64,000 nt of DNA, taken from Hafnia psychrotolerans. GTDB lineage: Bacteria > Pseudomonadota > Gammaproteobacteria > Enterobacterales > Enterobacteriaceae. The translations under genes were made by a program, and so were the position numbers. The notes beneath the pieces were generated by a model. The model was not told the DNA's origin. It worked only from the letters and a program-made list of their open reading frames with translations, and made no database searches. This document shows positions 20,345-30,571 of this stretch, in pieces; positions within the stretch are counted from its first letter, which is position 1, and the number at the start of each line of letters is the position of its first letter. The stretch covers positions 1-64,000 of the forward strand of contig NZ_BMFZ01000012.1 in the NCBI RefSeq assembly GCF_014639435.1, given 5' to 3'.

Positions 20345-21733
20345 TTATTCGAATAGGTTGCGATGAAGTGTTTTAACCACCTGATCAGCATCATTGCCCG
20401 GTACCAGGAAGCAGAGATTGTAGCTGCTTGCTCCGTAGCAAATCATGCGGATGTTGAACGGATCGAGCACGCCGAACACTTCTTTTCCGACGCCACAGGC
20501 TTGTGACAGTTTGTTGCCGATGATGGCGATCAGCGCCAGGTTCTCTTCGACTTCCACGCGACACAGTGAGGACAGCTCAGTCAGCAGCGATGTCGTGAGC
20601 AGGCTGTCATCCGAAGAGGTTGAACCCGTGGTATCCAATGTCAGTGCTATGTTGACTTCTGACGTGGTGATCAAATCGACTGAAATATTGTGACGCGCCA
20701 GAATGCCAAATACCTCGGCGAGAAAACCGCGCGAATGCAACATGCTCAGGCTGTGCAACGTGACCAATGTTTGCTTGCGGCGCAGCGCCAGGGCGCGGAA
20801 TAGCGGCGGGTTGTCGGTGGTATTGCACACTAATGTGCCGCCAGCTGATGGGTCTTTACTTGAGCCGACAAACACTGGAATGCCGCGGCGCACTGCCGGT
20901 AACAGCGTGGCTGGGTGTAACACTTTAGCACCAAAAGTGGCCATTTCAGCCGCTTCTTCAAACGCGATGCGGTCGATGCGTTTGGCATCCGGTACCACGC
21001 GAGGATCGGTGGTATATATGCCGGGGACGTCGGTCCAGATATCAACACGTGCAGCACTCAGTGCTTCGGCTAGCAGGGCGGCGGTGTAATCGCTGCCGCC
21101 CCGGCCTAGCGTGGTGGTCCGGCCTTTACCTTCGCTACCAATAAAGCCTTGAGTGATCACCAGTGCCTCTTGTAGACGGGGTTGCAATTGTTGAATAGCC
21201 AGTTCAGACAGGGCATCCGTGTCCGGCTCGGCGCGGCCAAAGTGGTCGTTGGTGCGCATGACTTTACGCACGTCAAACCACTCTGCCGGGGCATTGTGTT
21301 GACGCAGAATTTCAACAAACAGCAAGGTGGACATCAGCTCGCCGTGGCTGACGAGTTCATCTGTCAGCGCTGTTGACGTCGCCAGGCTCGCCGCTTCTGA
21401 CAGCATGCCGATGTTATCCAGCATGCGGCTGATCTCATCGCGGATCACATCCGGCTTATCAAGCCTGTCGATGATGGCGGTCTGGATGCGGCGGATTTCG
21501 TCGAGCAGAAATATCCGACGCTCGACGTCCTGGCCTAAAGCCAGTTCAACCAGCAAATTGGTGATGCCCGCAGAGGCTGAAAGTACCACCAGGCGCACAT
21601 CGGAATTGGCGAGAACAACCTCGGCGCTACGGTTCATGGCGTCGAAGTCCGCTACGCTGGTGCCGCCAAATTTGGCGACAACCGTGGTGCCCTTAGAAGG
21701 GGCGTTGGCGTTGCGGGATACAGCGTGATTCAT
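20345..21733 (-). CDS. lysC: Lysine-sensitive aspartokinase III
   Basis: Phosphorylates aspartate, the first step toward lysine, threonine and methionine, and is feedback-inhibited by lysine. The kinase domain begins with VAKFGGTSVADFDAMNRS (about residues 18-35), and two C-terminal ACT domains include LTLHSLSMLHSRGFLAEVFG. The start at 21733 (MNHAVSRN) has a GAGG site. A farther start would add 13 residues in the riboswitch leader. Length is 462 against 449 in E. coli, with the extra residues at the N-terminus. Confidence 0.94.
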   Translation of the reverse strand: MNHAVSRNANAPSKGTTVVAKFGGTSVADFDAMNRSAEVVLANSDVRLVVLSASAGITNLLVELALGQDVERRIFLLDEIRRIQTAIIDRLDKPDVIRDEISRMLDNIGMLSEAASLATSTALTDELVSHGELMSTLLFVEILRQHNAPAEWFDVRKVMRTNDHFGRAEPDTDALSELAIQQLQPRLQEALVITQGFIGSEGKGRTTTLGRGGSDYTAALLAEALSAARVDIWTDVPGIYTTDPRVVPDAKRIDRIAFEEAAEMATFGAKVLHPATLLPAVRRGIPVFVGSSKDPSAGGTLVCNTTDNPPLFRALALRRKQTLVTLHSLSMLHSRGFLAEVFGILARHNISVDLITTSEVNIALTLDTTGSTSSDDSLLTTSLLTELSSLCRVEVEENLALIAIIGNKLSQACGVGKEVFGVLDPFNIRMICYGASSYNLCFLVPGNDADQVVKTLHRNLFE

Positions 21734-21836
21734 GGTAAACCTCGTGTCAGGGTCGCGTAAAAACACGACCATCTATTCCATAAGAATTGGCACTAGGGAA
21801 GAGCGGGAAACGGGAGCAGACGTAGAGAAGCTACGA

Positions 21837-22031
21837 TACACCCAGAAGCGCTCCACCTTGCCGATACCCTTGCAGATATCTCGGTGACAACCCAGAGGAT
21901 TCAGCCCCTGTGGTCGATCGTTCGCCTGCCGTCAGCGTTTGACCTCGGCGTCGCTCCCCCTGATGCACCTTCGTAGGAATCCGGCTCCTCCGGTACACTG
22001 CCTGGGCGACGCGCCTCTTCTGGCTCACACA
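21837..22031 (-). ncRNA. Lysine riboswitch (L box) of lysC
   Basis: On the minus strand the conserved core is present in order: AGCCAGAAGAGGCGCG near the 5' end, GGAGGAGCC, AGGGGGAGCGACGCCGAGGT, GGGGCTGAATCCTCTGGGTT, and the closing GCGCTTCTGGGTG that pairs with the 5' strand as helix P1. The order and sequence match the E. coli lysC leader as recalled. About 100 bases remain between the aptamer and the lysC start for the expression platform. Lysine binding should switch off lysC. Confidence 0.93.
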
Positions 22032-22065
22032 CCGTGCATGAGCACGCGTGCGAGTTAGGCGCTTA

Positions 22066-22094
22066 GGAATAACGGGTTATCGCCCGTCTGTCAA
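22066..22094 (-). promoter_or_regulatory. lysC sigma-70 promoter
   Basis: On the minus strand a perfect -35 TTGACA (22089-22094) lies 17 bases before TATTCC (22066-22071). The start would be about 25 bases upstream of the riboswitch aptamer. Confidence 0.65.
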
Positions 22095-22266
22095 CGGTCT
22101 GACGGCCAATCACGCCACATTTTGAGTAATTCTCATCTAATCTTGTTATCTGTCATTGTGATTTCACAGATCGGACCTATCGCAAGAAAAGGCATCTCAT
22201 CTCAGGAAGTTCAGGATACAATCGGTATAGTTACCTCAAATTTATTCTCAGCCTAAGAGTATTGCT

Positions 22267-23913
22267 ATGAAAAATATCAATCCAACTCAGACCGCTGCCT
22301 GGCAAGCACTGCAGCAGCATTTCGATACGATGAAAGATGTGCAGATTAGCCATCTGTTTGCTGAAGATGGCGACCGTTTCTTCAAGTTTTCTGCAACCTT
22401 TGAAGACCAGATGCTGGTTGATTTCTCCAAAAATCGCATTACCAGCGAGACGTTGGATAAACTGCAGGCACTGGCGAAAGAAACTGATCTACAGGCCGCA
22501 ATAAAATCGATGTTCTCTGGTGAGAAGATCAACCGCACCGAAGACCGCGCCGTGCTGCACGTTGCCCTGCGTAATCGCAGCAATACGCCGATCGTGGTAG
22601 ATGGCAAAGATGTGATGCCGGAAGTTAACGCAGTATTGGCGAAGATTAAAGGCTTCACCGAGCGCGTGATTGGCGGTGACTGGAAAGGTTACACCGGTAA
22701 GCCAATTACCGACGTGGTCAACATCGGTATCGGTGGTTCTGACCTTGGCCCATTCATGGTGACCGAGGCGCTACGTCCATACAAAAACCACCTGAATATG
22801 CATTTTGTCTCCAACGTTGATGGTACGCATATCGCCGAAACGCTGAAAGACCTGTCCCCGGAAACTACCCTGTTCCTGGTGGCATCAAAAACCTTCACGA
22901 CGCAAGAAACCATGACCAATGCGCACAGTGCGCGTGACTGGTTCCTGAAAACGGCGGGCGAAGACAAGTACGTTGCCAAACATTTCGCCGCGCTCTCTAC
23001 CAATGGTAAAGCTGTCAGCGAATTCGGCATCGACACCGACAACATGTTCGAGTTCTGGGACTGGGTCGGCGGACGTTACTCCTTATGGTCCGCCATCGGT
23101 TTGTCTATCGCACTGTCTGTGGGGTTCGAAAACTTTGAACAACTGCTCAGTGGCGCACACGCTATGGACAAACACTTCGCCAATACGCCAGCGGAGAAAA
23201 ACCTGCCGGTTCTGCTGGCACTGATCGGTATCTGGTACAACGATTTCTATGGCACAGAAACGGAAGCTATCCTGCCATACGACCAGTATATGCACCGTTT
23301 TGCTGCTTACTTCCAGCAAGGCAACATGGAGTCTAACGGTAAGTTTGTCGATCGAAACGGCAACCCAGTGGATTACCAGACTGGCCCGATCATCTGGGGC
23401 GAGCCAGGCACTAATGGTCAGCACGCGTTCTATCAGTTGATTCATCAGGGCACCAAAATCATCCCTTGTGACTTCATCGCTCCCGCTGTCAGTCATAACG
23501 CACTGGGCGATCACCACGCCAAACTGCTGTCTAACTTTTTTGCACAGACTGAAGCATTGGCATTTGGTAAGTCTCTGGACGTCGTAGAGAAAGAATTTGC
23601 GGAGCAGGGCAAGAAACCTGAAGACGTAAAACACGTTGCGCCGTTCAAAGTGTTTGAGGGTAACCGTCCAACCAACTCTATCCTGCTGCGCGAAATCACG
23701 CCGTACAGCTTAGGTGCGTTGATTGCTATGTATGAACACAAAATCTTCACCCAAGGTGCAATCCTCAACATCTTCACCTTTGACCAATGGGGTGTAGAGT
23801 TGGGTAAACAGCTGGCGAACCGTATTCTGCCAGAACTAAAAGGCGATGAAGACGTGGTTGGCCATGATAGCTCAACCAATGGGCTCATTAATCGCTTCAA
23901 AAACTGGCGCTAA
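22267..23913 (+). CDS. pgi: Glucose-6-phosphate isomerase
   Basis: Interconverts glucose 6-phosphate and fructose 6-phosphate in glycolysis. The 548 residues follow the E. coli enzyme end to end. Visible signatures are [11 protein letters not shown] (about residues 154-164), the substrate-loop SKTFTTQET (about 207-215) and the C-terminal [12 protein letters not shown] (about 500-511) with the catalytic lysine. It is preceded by the divergent lysC leader and followed by a repeat and a terminator. Confidence 0.97.
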   Translation: MKNINPTQTAAWQALQQHFDTMKDVQISHLFAEDGDRFFKFSATFEDQMLVDFSKNRITSETLDKLQALAKETDLQAAIKSMFSGEKINRTEDRAVLHVALRNRSNTPIVVDGKDVMPEVNAVLAKIKGFTERVIGGDWKGYTGKPITDVVNIGIGGSDLGPFMVTEALRPYKNHLNMHFVSNVDGTHIAETLKDLSPETTLFLVASKTFTTQETMTNAHSARDWFLKTAGEDKYVAKHFAALSTNGKAVSEFGIDTDNMFEFWDWVGGRYSLWSAIGLSIALSVGFENFEQLLSGAHAMDKHFANTPAEKNLPVLLALIGIWYNDFYGTETEAILPYDQYMHRFAAYFQQGNMESNGKFVDRNGNPVDYQTGPIIWGEPGTNGQHAFYQLIHQGTKIIPCDFIAPAVSHNALGDHHAKLLSNFFAQTEALAFGKSLDVVEKEFAEQGKKPEDVKHVAPFKVFEGNRPTNSILLREITPYSLGALIAMYEHKIFTQGAILNIFTFDQWGVELGKQLANRILPELKGDEDVVGHDSSTNGLINRFKNWR

Positions 23914-23916
23914 TTC

Positions 23917-24028
23917 TCATCATCTTTCGAGACGCTTCTGCGTTGGCTAAGAACGCCGGTCACATACTGATGTGTGCTTCCATCGTTCTTTCAGTTGCTA
24001 CCTTGATGCAACTCGAATGATTTAGGGC
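23917..24028. repeat. Dispersed palindromic intergenic repeat, copy B
   Basis: About 112 bases after pgi. The block TCTGCGTTGGCTAAGAACGC is shared with the copy after metH. The end GCAACTCGAATGATTTAGGG resembles CTTGAATTATTTAGGG of the copy before the yitT-like gene. This element type (a pair of ends resembling CTTCAAGTTG and CAACTCGAATTATTTAGGG) is widespread between genes in Yersinia, Serratia and Pectobacterium. Confidence 0.55.
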
Positions 24029-24057
24029 ATTAGAGCGTGAGTAATACATCGAAAATA

Positions 24058-24090
24058 AAAGGTTAGCCGTTGCAGGCTAGCCTTTTTTAA
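24058..24090 (+). terminator. Terminator downstream of pgi
   Basis: GGTTAGCC (24061-24068) pairs with GGCTAGCC (24075-24082) with one G-T pair, loop of six, followed by six T. Confidence 0.75.
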
Positions 24091-24159
24091 TGCCACTTTT
24101 TCTTCGCTGGCACTGTGGTATTCTGCGAGTATTAATAACAAAAGTGGGATGTAGATCAC

Positions 24160-24567
24160 ATGGCAGGTTCTAAACGTGGAACTATGATAGCCGTCATTAT
24201 GCAGCGAATTTTGAACATGTTTTTATTGGGACTGGCGGCGATCTTAATGCTCTTTTTGGGGCGTGAAACTTACCATTTGTCCATGGTGCTGTTCGTCAAT
24301 AATGACCAGTCATCCTCCTATTTATTGATTGAAGGTATCGTCATTTATTTCTTGTATTTTGAGTTTATCGCGCTGATTGTTAAGTACTTTTCATCCGGGT
24401 ATCATTTCCCGCTGCGTTACTTTATTTATATAGGAATAACGGCAATTATTCGGCTGATTATCGTTGACCACAAAAGCCCGTACGATACGCTGGTTTATGC
24501 CTGTGCAATTCTGGTTCTGGTGATCACATTGTTCATGGCTAATAGCGAACGCCTGCGCCGTGAGTAA
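24160..24567 (+). CDS. psiE: Phosphate-starvation-inducible membrane protein PsiE
   Basis: Small inner-membrane protein of 135 residues with about four hydrophobic segments. The family core [14 protein letters not shown] (about residues 64-77) and [20 protein letters not shown] (about 87-106) is nearly identical to E. coli PsiE. In E. coli its expression responds to phosphate starvation and cAMP-CRP; the molecular role is unknown. It stands alone between pgi and ubiC. No clear Pho box was seen. Confidence 0.9.
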   Translation: MAGSKRGTMIAVIMQRILNMFLLGLAAILMLFLGRETYHLSMVLFVNNDQSSSYLLIEGIVIYFLYFEFIALIVKYFSSGYHFPLRYFIYIGITAIIRLIIVDHKSPYDTLVYACAILVLVITLFMANSERLRRE

Positions 24568-24667
24568 CGGGTTGCCAGCAAGCTGATTGCTGCTGACGTA
24601 TTCTGCGCTAGAATGCGAAGCTAATGATTAATAGGGGAGTTCAATATTTCCCGTCACGGAGTTCGTA

Positions 24668-25207
24668 ATGTCTGAGTCTCACTCCCCCACACAGCCGCCC
24701 ATTCACTGGTTTGACGATCCGCAGCATGTTCCTGCTGATGTTACCGACTGGCTGATGGAAATGGGCTCCATGACCCGCCGTTTTGAAAAGCAAGGCGTAA
24801 CCGTAACAGTACAACCCAAGCGCGAATGCTTCGTCAGCCGTGAAGAGCTGGGCGAAAGCGAAGCCCAACAGTTACCTACGAGTGAGCGCTATTGGGTACG
24901 CGAAGTGGTGCTATTTGGCGATGATGAGCCATGGCTGCTGGGGCGCACGGTGATCCCGGAGGAAACACTGACGGGTCCCGATCTGGCGCTGGTGGATCTT
25001 GGTACGGTGCCGCTGGGTCGTTACCTGTTCGGTGGTAACACACTGACCCGCGACTATATTCATCTCGGTCTCTTACAGCATGAACAGGGTGATCTGTGGG
25101 CTCGGCGTTCCAGACTGCGCCTTTCCGACAAACCCCTGCTACTGACCGAAATCTTTCTGCCTGAATCGCCTGTTCATCGCCCCGAAAACAAGGTGCCGAA
25201 AGGATGA
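24668..25207 (+). CDS. ubiC: Chorismate lyase UbiC
   Basis: Converts chorismate to 4-hydroxybenzoate and pyruvate, the entry step of ubiquinone synthesis. The 179-residue protein is slightly longer than E. coli (165) at the N-terminus. Conserved [33 protein letters not shown] and WARRSRL elements are present, with the Arg and Glu of the product pocket. It overlaps ubiA by four bases (ATGA), so the two are co-translated. Confidence 0.93.
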   Translation: MSESHSPTQPPIHWFDDPQHVPADVTDWLMEMGSMTRRFEKQGVTVTVQPKRECFVSREELGESEAQQLPTSERYWVREVVLFGDDEPWLLGRTVIPEETLTGPDLALVDLGTVPLGRYLFGGNTLTRDYIHLGLLQHEQGDLWARRSRLRLSDKPLLLTEIFLPESPVHRPENKVPKG

Positions 25208-26115
25208 ATCAGGCCAATCAACAAGGGGATCAAGAGGTGTCTGCGAGCCTTTCTCAGGGACATTGGCGTGATTACTGCCGCCTGATGCGCATCGATAAAC
25301 CCATCGGATCTCTGCTGCTGCTGTGGCCGACGCTATGGGCGCTATGGCTGGCGGGTGGCGCTATGCCATCGCTGAAAATTATGTTGGTTTTCGTACTCGG
25401 CGTGTTCTTTATGCGTGCAGCCGGTTGTGTGGTGAATGATTACGCCGACCGCAAGTTTGATGGTCACGTTAAACGTACTGCCAACCGCCCACTGCCGAGT
25501 GGCGCTATTAGTAGTAAACAGGCCAAAATCTTGTTTGTCAGTTTGGTTCTGGCTTCTTTCCTGTTAGTACTGACCCTCAATCGCATGACGATTTTGTTAT
25601 CGTTGGCCGGATTAGCACTGGCGTGGATCTATCCGTTCGTTAAACGGGTGAGCAATTTGCCGCAGGTGGTCTTGGGAGCCGCCTTTGGTTGGTCGATTCC
25701 AATGGCCTATGCGGCGGTGAGTGTATCTGTACCACTTAGCTGCTGGCTGCTGTTTGCCGCCAATATCTGTTGGACCGTCGCCTATGACACGCAATACGCG
25801 ATGGTCGATCGTGACGATGACCTGAAAATAGGCGTCAAGTCGACGGCGATCCTGTTTGGTCGTTTTGACAATCTTATCAACGGTATTCTGCAATTAGCCA
25901 TGCTGGCGCTGATGGCGATGGTGGGGTATCTGGCACAGCTTAGTGCACCGTTCTACTGGTCGTTGCTACTCGCTGCGGCACTGTTTGCGCATCAGCATAA
26001 ACTCACCGCTAAGCGCGACCGTGATGCCTGTTTCCTCGCTTTTCGCCAGAATAACTATGTCGGGCTGGTGTTGTTCCTCGGCATCCTGATGAGCCTGTCG
26101 CACTTCAGTTTCTGA
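25204..26115 (+). CDS. ubiA: 4-hydroxybenzoate octaprenyltransferase UbiA
   Basis: Integral-membrane prenyltransferase that attaches the octaprenyl chain to 4-hydroxybenzoate in ubiquinone synthesis. Both Asp-rich motifs are intact: NDYADRKFD (about residues 79-87) and the second around [12 protein letters not shown] (about 198-209). The 303 residues include a longer hydrophilic N-terminus than E. coli. Second gene of ubiCA. Confidence 0.95.
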   Translation: MNQANQQGDQEVSASLSQGHWRDYCRLMRIDKPIGSLLLLWPTLWALWLAGGAMPSLKIMLVFVLGVFFMRAAGCVVNDYADRKFDGHVKRTANRPLPSGAISSKQAKILFVSLVLASFLLVLTLNRMTILLSLAGLALAWIYPFVKRVSNLPQVVLGAAFGWSIPMAYAAVSVSVPLSCWLLFAANICWTVAYDTQYAMVDRDDDLKIGVKSTAILFGRFDNLINGILQLAMLALMAMVGYLAQLSAPFYWSLLLAAALFAHQHKLTAKRDRDACFLAFRQNNYVGLVLFLGILMSLSHFSF

Positions 26116-26131
26116 CGCTGACTTTATTCAT

Positions 26132-26180
26132 AAAATAAAACGCCCGGCTCTCAGTAAAGAGTGCCGGGCGTTTTATTTTT
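26132..26180. terminator. Bidirectional terminator between ubiA and plsB
   Basis: Long arms AAAATAAAACGCCCGGC (26132-26148) and GCCGGGCGTTTTATTTTT (26163-26180) form a GC-rich stem with A/T flanks on both sides. It can end ubiA on the plus strand and plsB on the minus strand. Confidence 0.85.
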
Positions 26181-26223
26181 ATCGTGGTGTGAGTTGGGGT
26201 TTTTAACCCCCCCAAAGGCTTAA

Positions 26224-28704
26224 CTAATGGTCAGTATCCCGTACATCTACTTTCGGTTCAGCGAGCGGTGCAGAAGCCTGCGGAAGCTCAGACGGCATAC
26301 CTGCGCTTTCGATCGTTAGCTTGATTTCCGGAGTCAATAAATCACTGAGGATGGTGTAGATTTCACGCGTATGTTCAGGGATAGCATCACCAATATCATT
26401 GATAAAACCCTCCGCACGTAACGTTCCAACCAGCGTGGTGAACACGGCTTTGTCGAAGAACTCAGGTGCGTTGATGCCGTGCAGTACAGATAAACGCTGA
26501 GCCATAATTCGACTCTCTTTCTCCAGCGCACCGCGGCTGATGCTTGGGTTGTTGGTCAGTAAGGAGAGGGTAATGGCGTAGCGCTGCAAGGTTTCACGCA
26601 CACCAGCAGCGAGCAGTTGCAGCGGACGTATACGCGTCGGATTCAGCGACAGCGTTTCACCATCGAGCTTGATCAGCCCCTGACGTGCCAGCTCAGCACA
26701 AAGGACTTCCAGCACGACAGGAAGGTCTTCTTTGCTGTGATGCATGAAGAGTTCGGCTTTCATCATCGGGAAAATGAGTGCGACCTGACGCAGTAATTCG
26801 ACACCAGTGACTGATTGATGGTGCATGATAATGCTAGAAATCAGTGAGGGAAGTACCAGGAGATGGTGAATATTATTGCGGTAGTATGTCATCAATACGG
26901 CCTGTTCACGCGGCAGAATGATGATATCGCCAATATTGTCTTTCTCGACTTCGAACTTATTCATGTTGAGTGCGTGGTCGAGGAGCTGCTCTGCGTTCAG
27001 GTTTGGCACGGTGGAATCAGCCGTGTAAGGCACATTGCGCAACAGTTGCAAATAACAATCGAGCTGTTCGGTTAGCTGTTCGCGCGTCAGTGAACGCTGA
27101 CGCGAGGCTAACAGCGCCGTGCAGCACAGGTTCATGGCGTTGGCCGCTGCAGAGTTATTGATACGCACCATGATTTTCCCCGCCAGATCCTGCACCGTTG
27201 GCGTCAGCCAACTTGGACGGTGGGCTTCGATAGGATCGATGGACTCACGCCATGTCGGTACATTCTGGTTGAGATAGGTGGTGAGATGCAGCGGTTCGCC
27301 GAAATTAACGTAACCCTGACCGAGGTTACGCAGTTTGCGCAATCCGTTGATCATTTGCATAAAACTTTCTTTTTCTTTTGTCGCACCGCGCAACTCTTTG
27401 GCATAGGTACCGACCTCCATCACGTGCTCGTAACCGATGTAAATCGGGACCAGCGTGATGGGGCGTGAACCGCCGCGAAGCATCGCCTGAATGGTCATTG
27501 CCAGCGTGCCGGTTTTCGGTTCCAGCAAACGGCCGGTACGTGAACGTCCACCTTCAACAAAGTATTCAACCGAATAACCGCGAGTGAATAGTTCGCCGAG
27601 ATATTCACGAAATACCGTTGCGTAAAGCTTATTACCCTTAAAGGTACGTCGGATAAAGAACGCGCCCAGACGGCGGAAAATCGGCCCTGCTGGCCAGAAA
27701 TTCAAATTGATACCCGCAGCGATATGTGGCGGGACTAGCCCCTGATGGTAAAGCACGTAAGAGAGCAGTAAATAGTCCATATGGCTGCGATGACAGGGCA
27801 CATACACGATTTCCTGACCATCCAGCGCCAACTGCCGGACACGTTCAGCATTATTGACGTTGATGCCTTTATAGAGGCGGTTCCAGGTCCAGCTTAATAC
27901 GCGATCGGACAGGCGAACGGCTTCATAGGAGAAATCAGCGGCAATCTCTTCCATCAAAGCAATGGCGTTTTGCTGGGCCTTTTCGTGGGAAATCTTTTTG
28001 CTGCGCGCTTCGTCTTCGACGGCTTTCTCAATGGCTTTGGATGCCAGCAATTTATTGAACAGATCCTGACGCACCGGCAAACGTGGCCCCACCGCGGCCA
28101 GCCGCTGACGTGAAAAGTGCATCCTCGCGACCCGGGCCAGTTTTTGGGCGATAGTTTTATCGGTACCGTGTTCGGTTGCCATATAGCGTAGTGACACCGT
28201 ATTGGAGAAGCGCACAAAACTGTCACGGCCCAGCCACAACACAGCAAAGAACTTTTGCACGCCGTTCAGCACGCGCAGATGGGGTGTATCTTGCCCTTCG
28301 CGACCCGGTGCACGGCCAAACATTACCGATACAGGTAACATTTGAATGTCCAGCAGTGGGTTGTTGCGATGCAAGTCCAGATAGTCGTGGAACAGTTTGA
28401 TCGACTCAAGTTTCGGCGTGTAATAAGTAAATACGCGTGGTCCTTCAGCGATAAATACGTGGCTAGGCAGCTGTACGCCGTCAATTTCCAATGGAATAAG
28501 GGGATCGGGCAGATTCTGCGCCAGGCACTGGGTGCGCAAGGTCAGTAAATCTGTCTTTGAATGATAAGGCAAAACATACAGGATCGGCCGAGTTGGATCT
28601 AAGCGCAACTCGGTAACCGGATCTGTTGGAATGACCTTGCTCTTTACCAGTAATTTTAGTGGTAAATTCAATAAGGTATAATAAAGTCTACGCCAACCTG
28701 ACAT
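26224..28704 (-). CDS. plsB: Glycerol-3-phosphate acyltransferase PlsB
   Basis: Inner-membrane enzyme that acylates glycerol 3-phosphate to lysophosphatidate, the first step of phospholipid synthesis. The acyltransferase box HRSHMD with [11 protein letters not shown] and a proline-containing later block is intact. The start at 28704 (MSGWRRLYY) matches the E. coli N-terminus and gives 826 residues, against 807 in E. coli; its GAGG site is rather far (12 bases). An in-frame ATG at 28785 with AAGG close by would add 27 residues encoded in a repeat. Divergent from dgkA. Confidence 0.94.
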   Translation of the reverse strand: MSGWRRLYYTLLNLPLKLLVKSKVIPTDPVTELRLDPTRPILYVLPYHSKTDLLTLRTQCLAQNLPDPLIPLEIDGVQLPSHVFIAEGPRVFTYYTPKLESIKLFHDYLDLHRNNPLLDIQMLPVSVMFGRAPGREGQDTPHLRVLNGVQKFFAVLWLGRDSFVRFSNTVSLRYMATEHGTDKTIAQKLARVARMHFSRQRLAAVGPRLPVRQDLFNKLLASKAIEKAVEDEARSKKISHEKAQQNAIALMEEIAADFSYEAVRLSDRVLSWTWNRLYKGINVNNAERVRQLALDGQEIVYVPCHRSHMDYLLLSYVLYHQGLVPPHIAAGINLNFWPAGPIFRRLGAFFIRRTFKGNKLYATVFREYLGELFTRGYSVEYFVEGGRSRTGRLLEPKTGTLAMTIQAMLRGGSRPITLVPIYIGYEHVMEVGTYAKELRGATKEKESFMQMINGLRKLRNLGQGYVNFGEPLHLTTYLNQNVPTWRESIDPIEAHRPSWLTPTVQDLAGKIMVRINNSAAANAMNLCCTALLASRQRSLTREQLTEQLDCYLQLLRNVPYTADSTVPNLNAEQLLDHALNMNKFEVEKDNIGDIIILPREQAVLMTYYRNNIHHLLVLPSLISSIIMHHQSVTGVELLRQVALIFPMMKAELFMHHSKEDLPVVLEVLCAELARQGLIKLDGETLSLNPTRIRPLQLLAAGVRETLQRYAITLSLLTNNPSISRGALEKESRIMAQRLSVLHGINAPEFFDKAVFTTLVGTLRAEGFINDIGDAIPEHTREIYTILSDLLTPEIKLTIESAGMPSELPQASAPLAEPKVDVRDTDH

Positions 28705-28782
28705 AAAAACGTGAAGCCTCTTTGTTAGCAATTCGTCGAAAGGATACCAGAAAGTGGGTATGGGGTCTGTGGTGATACTCTT

Positions 28783-28870
28783 CATCCTTCAAGCTGCCGC
28801 GGCATTGCTTTCTCTCACTCACTTCAATCACCTGCCTAATTAAGTTTTTAGAGAGTCATTCCTTTGCCGT
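28783..28870. repeat. Decayed palindromic intergenic repeat, copy D
   Basis: The stretch from CATCCTTCAAGCTGCCGCGG to CCTGCTGCAACCTGAGAGC between plsB and dgkA has the terminal blocks of the enterobacterial long palindromic repeat (Leu-like CTTCAAG... and ...GCAACCTGA ends) in degenerate form. It supplies an alternative start region for plsB. Confidence 0.4.
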
Positions 28871-28935
28871 CCTGCTGCAACCTGAGAGCTTTTAAGTATA
28901 AAATGCCGCAACTTTACCGTTAAGACGAATAACAC

Positions 28936-29304
28936 ATGAAAAATGAATCTACCGGGTTAACCCGCATCGCTAAGGCTGCAGGCTTTTCGCTCAAAGGCTT
29001 AAGCGCTGCATGGAAACACGAAGCGGCTTTTCGCCAGGAAGTGATTGGTGTACTGCCCTTCATCATATTGACATTTTTCCTTGATGTAACCAGCATTGAA
29101 CGCATCCTGTTAGTCGGGGTTCTGGGATTGGTGATCATCGTCGAATTATTAAATAGCGCCGTGGAATGTGCTATTGACCGTATTGGGCACGAATTTCACG
29201 TGCTGTCAGGGCGCGCCAAAGATATTGGCTCTGCGGCGGTTCTGCTCACTATTATACTGGCGGTTTTCACCTGGGTCAGCGTGTTTTGGCCGCGTTGGTT
29301 CTAA
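28936..29304 (+). CDS. dgkA: Diacylglycerol kinase DgkA
   Basis: Small trimeric inner-membrane kinase that phosphorylates diacylglycerol to phosphatidate, recycling lipid from membrane-derived oligosaccharide synthesis. 122 residues, identical in length to E. coli, with three hydrophobic helices. The catalytic segment VELLNSAVECAIDRIG (about residues 68-83) and SGRAKDIGSAAV are intact. Divergent from plsB and upstream of lexA. Confidence 0.95.
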   Translation: MKNESTGLTRIAKAAGFSLKGLSAAWKHEAAFRQEVIGVLPFIILTFFLDVTSIERILLVGVLGLVIIVELLNSAVECAIDRIGHEFHVLSGRAKDIGSAAVLLTIILAVFTWVSVFWPRWF

Positions 29305-29377
29305 AGCGGAATCAAGATTCCATATTTTGCTTTAGCATCTGTTTTTATTCACTCTTAGGTTTTCATTCAGAGAGTAC

Positions 29378-29414
29378 CTGTATATACTCACAGCAATACT
29401 GTATAAAAAATCAG
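29378..29414 (+). promoter_or_regulatory. Two tandem LexA (SOS) boxes before lexA
   Basis: Box 1 at 29378-29393 is CTG-TATATACTCA-CAG, identical in its core to the first E. coli lexA box as recalled. Box 2 at 29399-29414 is CTG-TATAAAAAAT-CAG. Their centres are 21 bases apart, as in E. coli. Autoregulation by LexA therefore remains encoded in DNA even though the repressor itself is altered. Confidence 0.9.
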
Positions 29415-29422
29415 GGGGCGGG

Positions 29423-30055
29423 ATGAAAGCTTTAACAGTCAGACAACAAGAGGTTTACGACCTCATTCGCGATCATATCGCCACCACCGGTATGCCACCA
29501 ACCCGTGCTGAGATCGCCGCGCGTTTGGGTTTCCGCTCACCTAATGCAGCGGAAGAGCACCTTAAAGCACTGCAACGCAAAGGTGTTATTGAGATTGTTT
29601 CTGGTGCGTCGCGTGGCATTCGCTTGTTGATGGAAGAAGAAGAGGGTTTGCCACTGATTGGTCGCGTCGCAGCCGGTGAACCTCTGTTGGCACAGCAACA
29701 TATTGAAGGGCATTATCAGGTTGATCCCGCAATGTTTAAGCCAAGTATGTCAATGCGCGATATTGGTATTCTCGACGGTGATTTACTGGCTGTGCATAAA
29801 ACACAGGATGTGCGAAATGGTCAGGTTGTCGTCGCTCGTATTGATGATGAAGTGACGGTTAAACGCTTGAAAAAACAAGGTAGTATTGTTCAGCTTCTGC
29901 CTGAAAATAGCGATTTTGAGCCTATCGTTGTTGATCTGCGAGATCTAATTCCCACCTCCAATTCCCATCTCTCATTTCCTGCGGCGGTAAACTATTTCCT
30001 TTACCGCCTTAAGTTAACTATCCAGCGGTTATCGTTACTTATCACTCTGGAATAA
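29423..30055 (+). CDS. lexA: SOS repressor LexA with two lesions in the C-terminal domain
   Basis: LexA represses DNA-damage genes and cleaves itself when RecA is active. The DNA-binding domain (residues 1-70) and the Ala84-Gly85 cleavage site (VAAGEP) are normal. Compared with E. coli, residues 109-117 (ADFLLRVSG) are missing: FKPS runs directly into MSMRDIG. The catalytic Ser (here 110) and Lys (here 147) remain. After VVDLR at residue 173 the last 20 normal residues are replaced by 37 unrelated ones, encoded partly by a 3'-UTR-like hairpin (29983-30008). dinF, next in E. coli, is absent. Identity is sure; the protein may be non-functional or unable to dimerise or cleave. Confidence 0.85.
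   Translation: MKALTVRQQEVYDLIRDHIATTGMPPTRAEIAARLGFRSPNAAEEHLKALQRKGVIEIVSGASRGIRLLMEEEEGLPLIGRVAAGEPLLAQQHIEGHYQVDPAMFKPSMSMRDIGILDGDLLAVHKTQDVRNGQVVVARIDDEVTVKRLKKQGSIVQLLPENSDFEPIVVDLRDLIPTSNSHLSFPAAVNYFLYRLKLTIQRLSLLITLE
29983..30008 (+). terminator. Hairpin inside the extended lexA 3' end
   Basis: GGCGGTAAA (29983-29991) pairs perfectly with TTTACCGCC (30000-30008). It lies within the unusual LexA tail, suggesting that this stretch was the untranslated end of the gene before a deletion shifted the frame. There is no long T run. Confidence 0.45.
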
Positions 30056-30187
30056 TCCTAATCATGGCGTGTATCGCTGTTATCTGAGGTAAAAGCCAAA
30101 TTATCAACTACTCTTATTCATGTGGTAAGCAATTAGAGTGTTTCATAAAGCACGACAACCTAACCCAAGGTAATAGGAGAATTTGTT

Positions 30188-30397
30188 ATGAATAAGGATC
30201 AAACCGAAGGTAACTGGAAGCAGTTTAAAGGCAAAGTGAAAGAAAAATGGGGCAAGCTGACTGATGATGACCTGACGGTGGTGGAAGGGAAGCGTGATCA
30301 GCTGGTGGGTAAAATCCAGGAACGTTACGGCTATAAGAAAGAAGAAGCCGAGAAAGAACTCAAGTCTTGGGAAGCGGATAACAAATATCACTGGTAA
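30188..30397 (+). CDS. yjbJ: CsbD-family stress protein YjbJ
   Basis: Small hydrophilic CsbD-family protein of 69 residues, the same length as E. coli YjbJ. The family core NWKQFKGKVKEKWGKLTDDD (residues 9-28) and GKRDQLVGKIQERYGY are conserved. In E. coli it is very abundant in stationary phase; the molecular role is unknown. An AGGAGA ribosome site precedes the ATG. Convergent with zur. Confidence 0.93.
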   Translation: MNKDQTEGNWKQFKGKVKEKWGKLTDDDLTVVEGKRDQLVGKIQERYGYKKEEAEKELKSWEADNKYHW

Positions 30398-30571
30398 GTC
30401 GTCATTTCCCTTGCACATCAATGATGTGTCCTGAGAAATACGCTGCTCCTACCCGGGAATGCTTTCAGGATGCATGGTACAGGGATGTACCACTCTTCAT
30501 AGGATATAAGTTTGTAACGCTACCTCGCTCCCCGCACTATTTCAAATACCTCACTGTAAAACATAAACACT

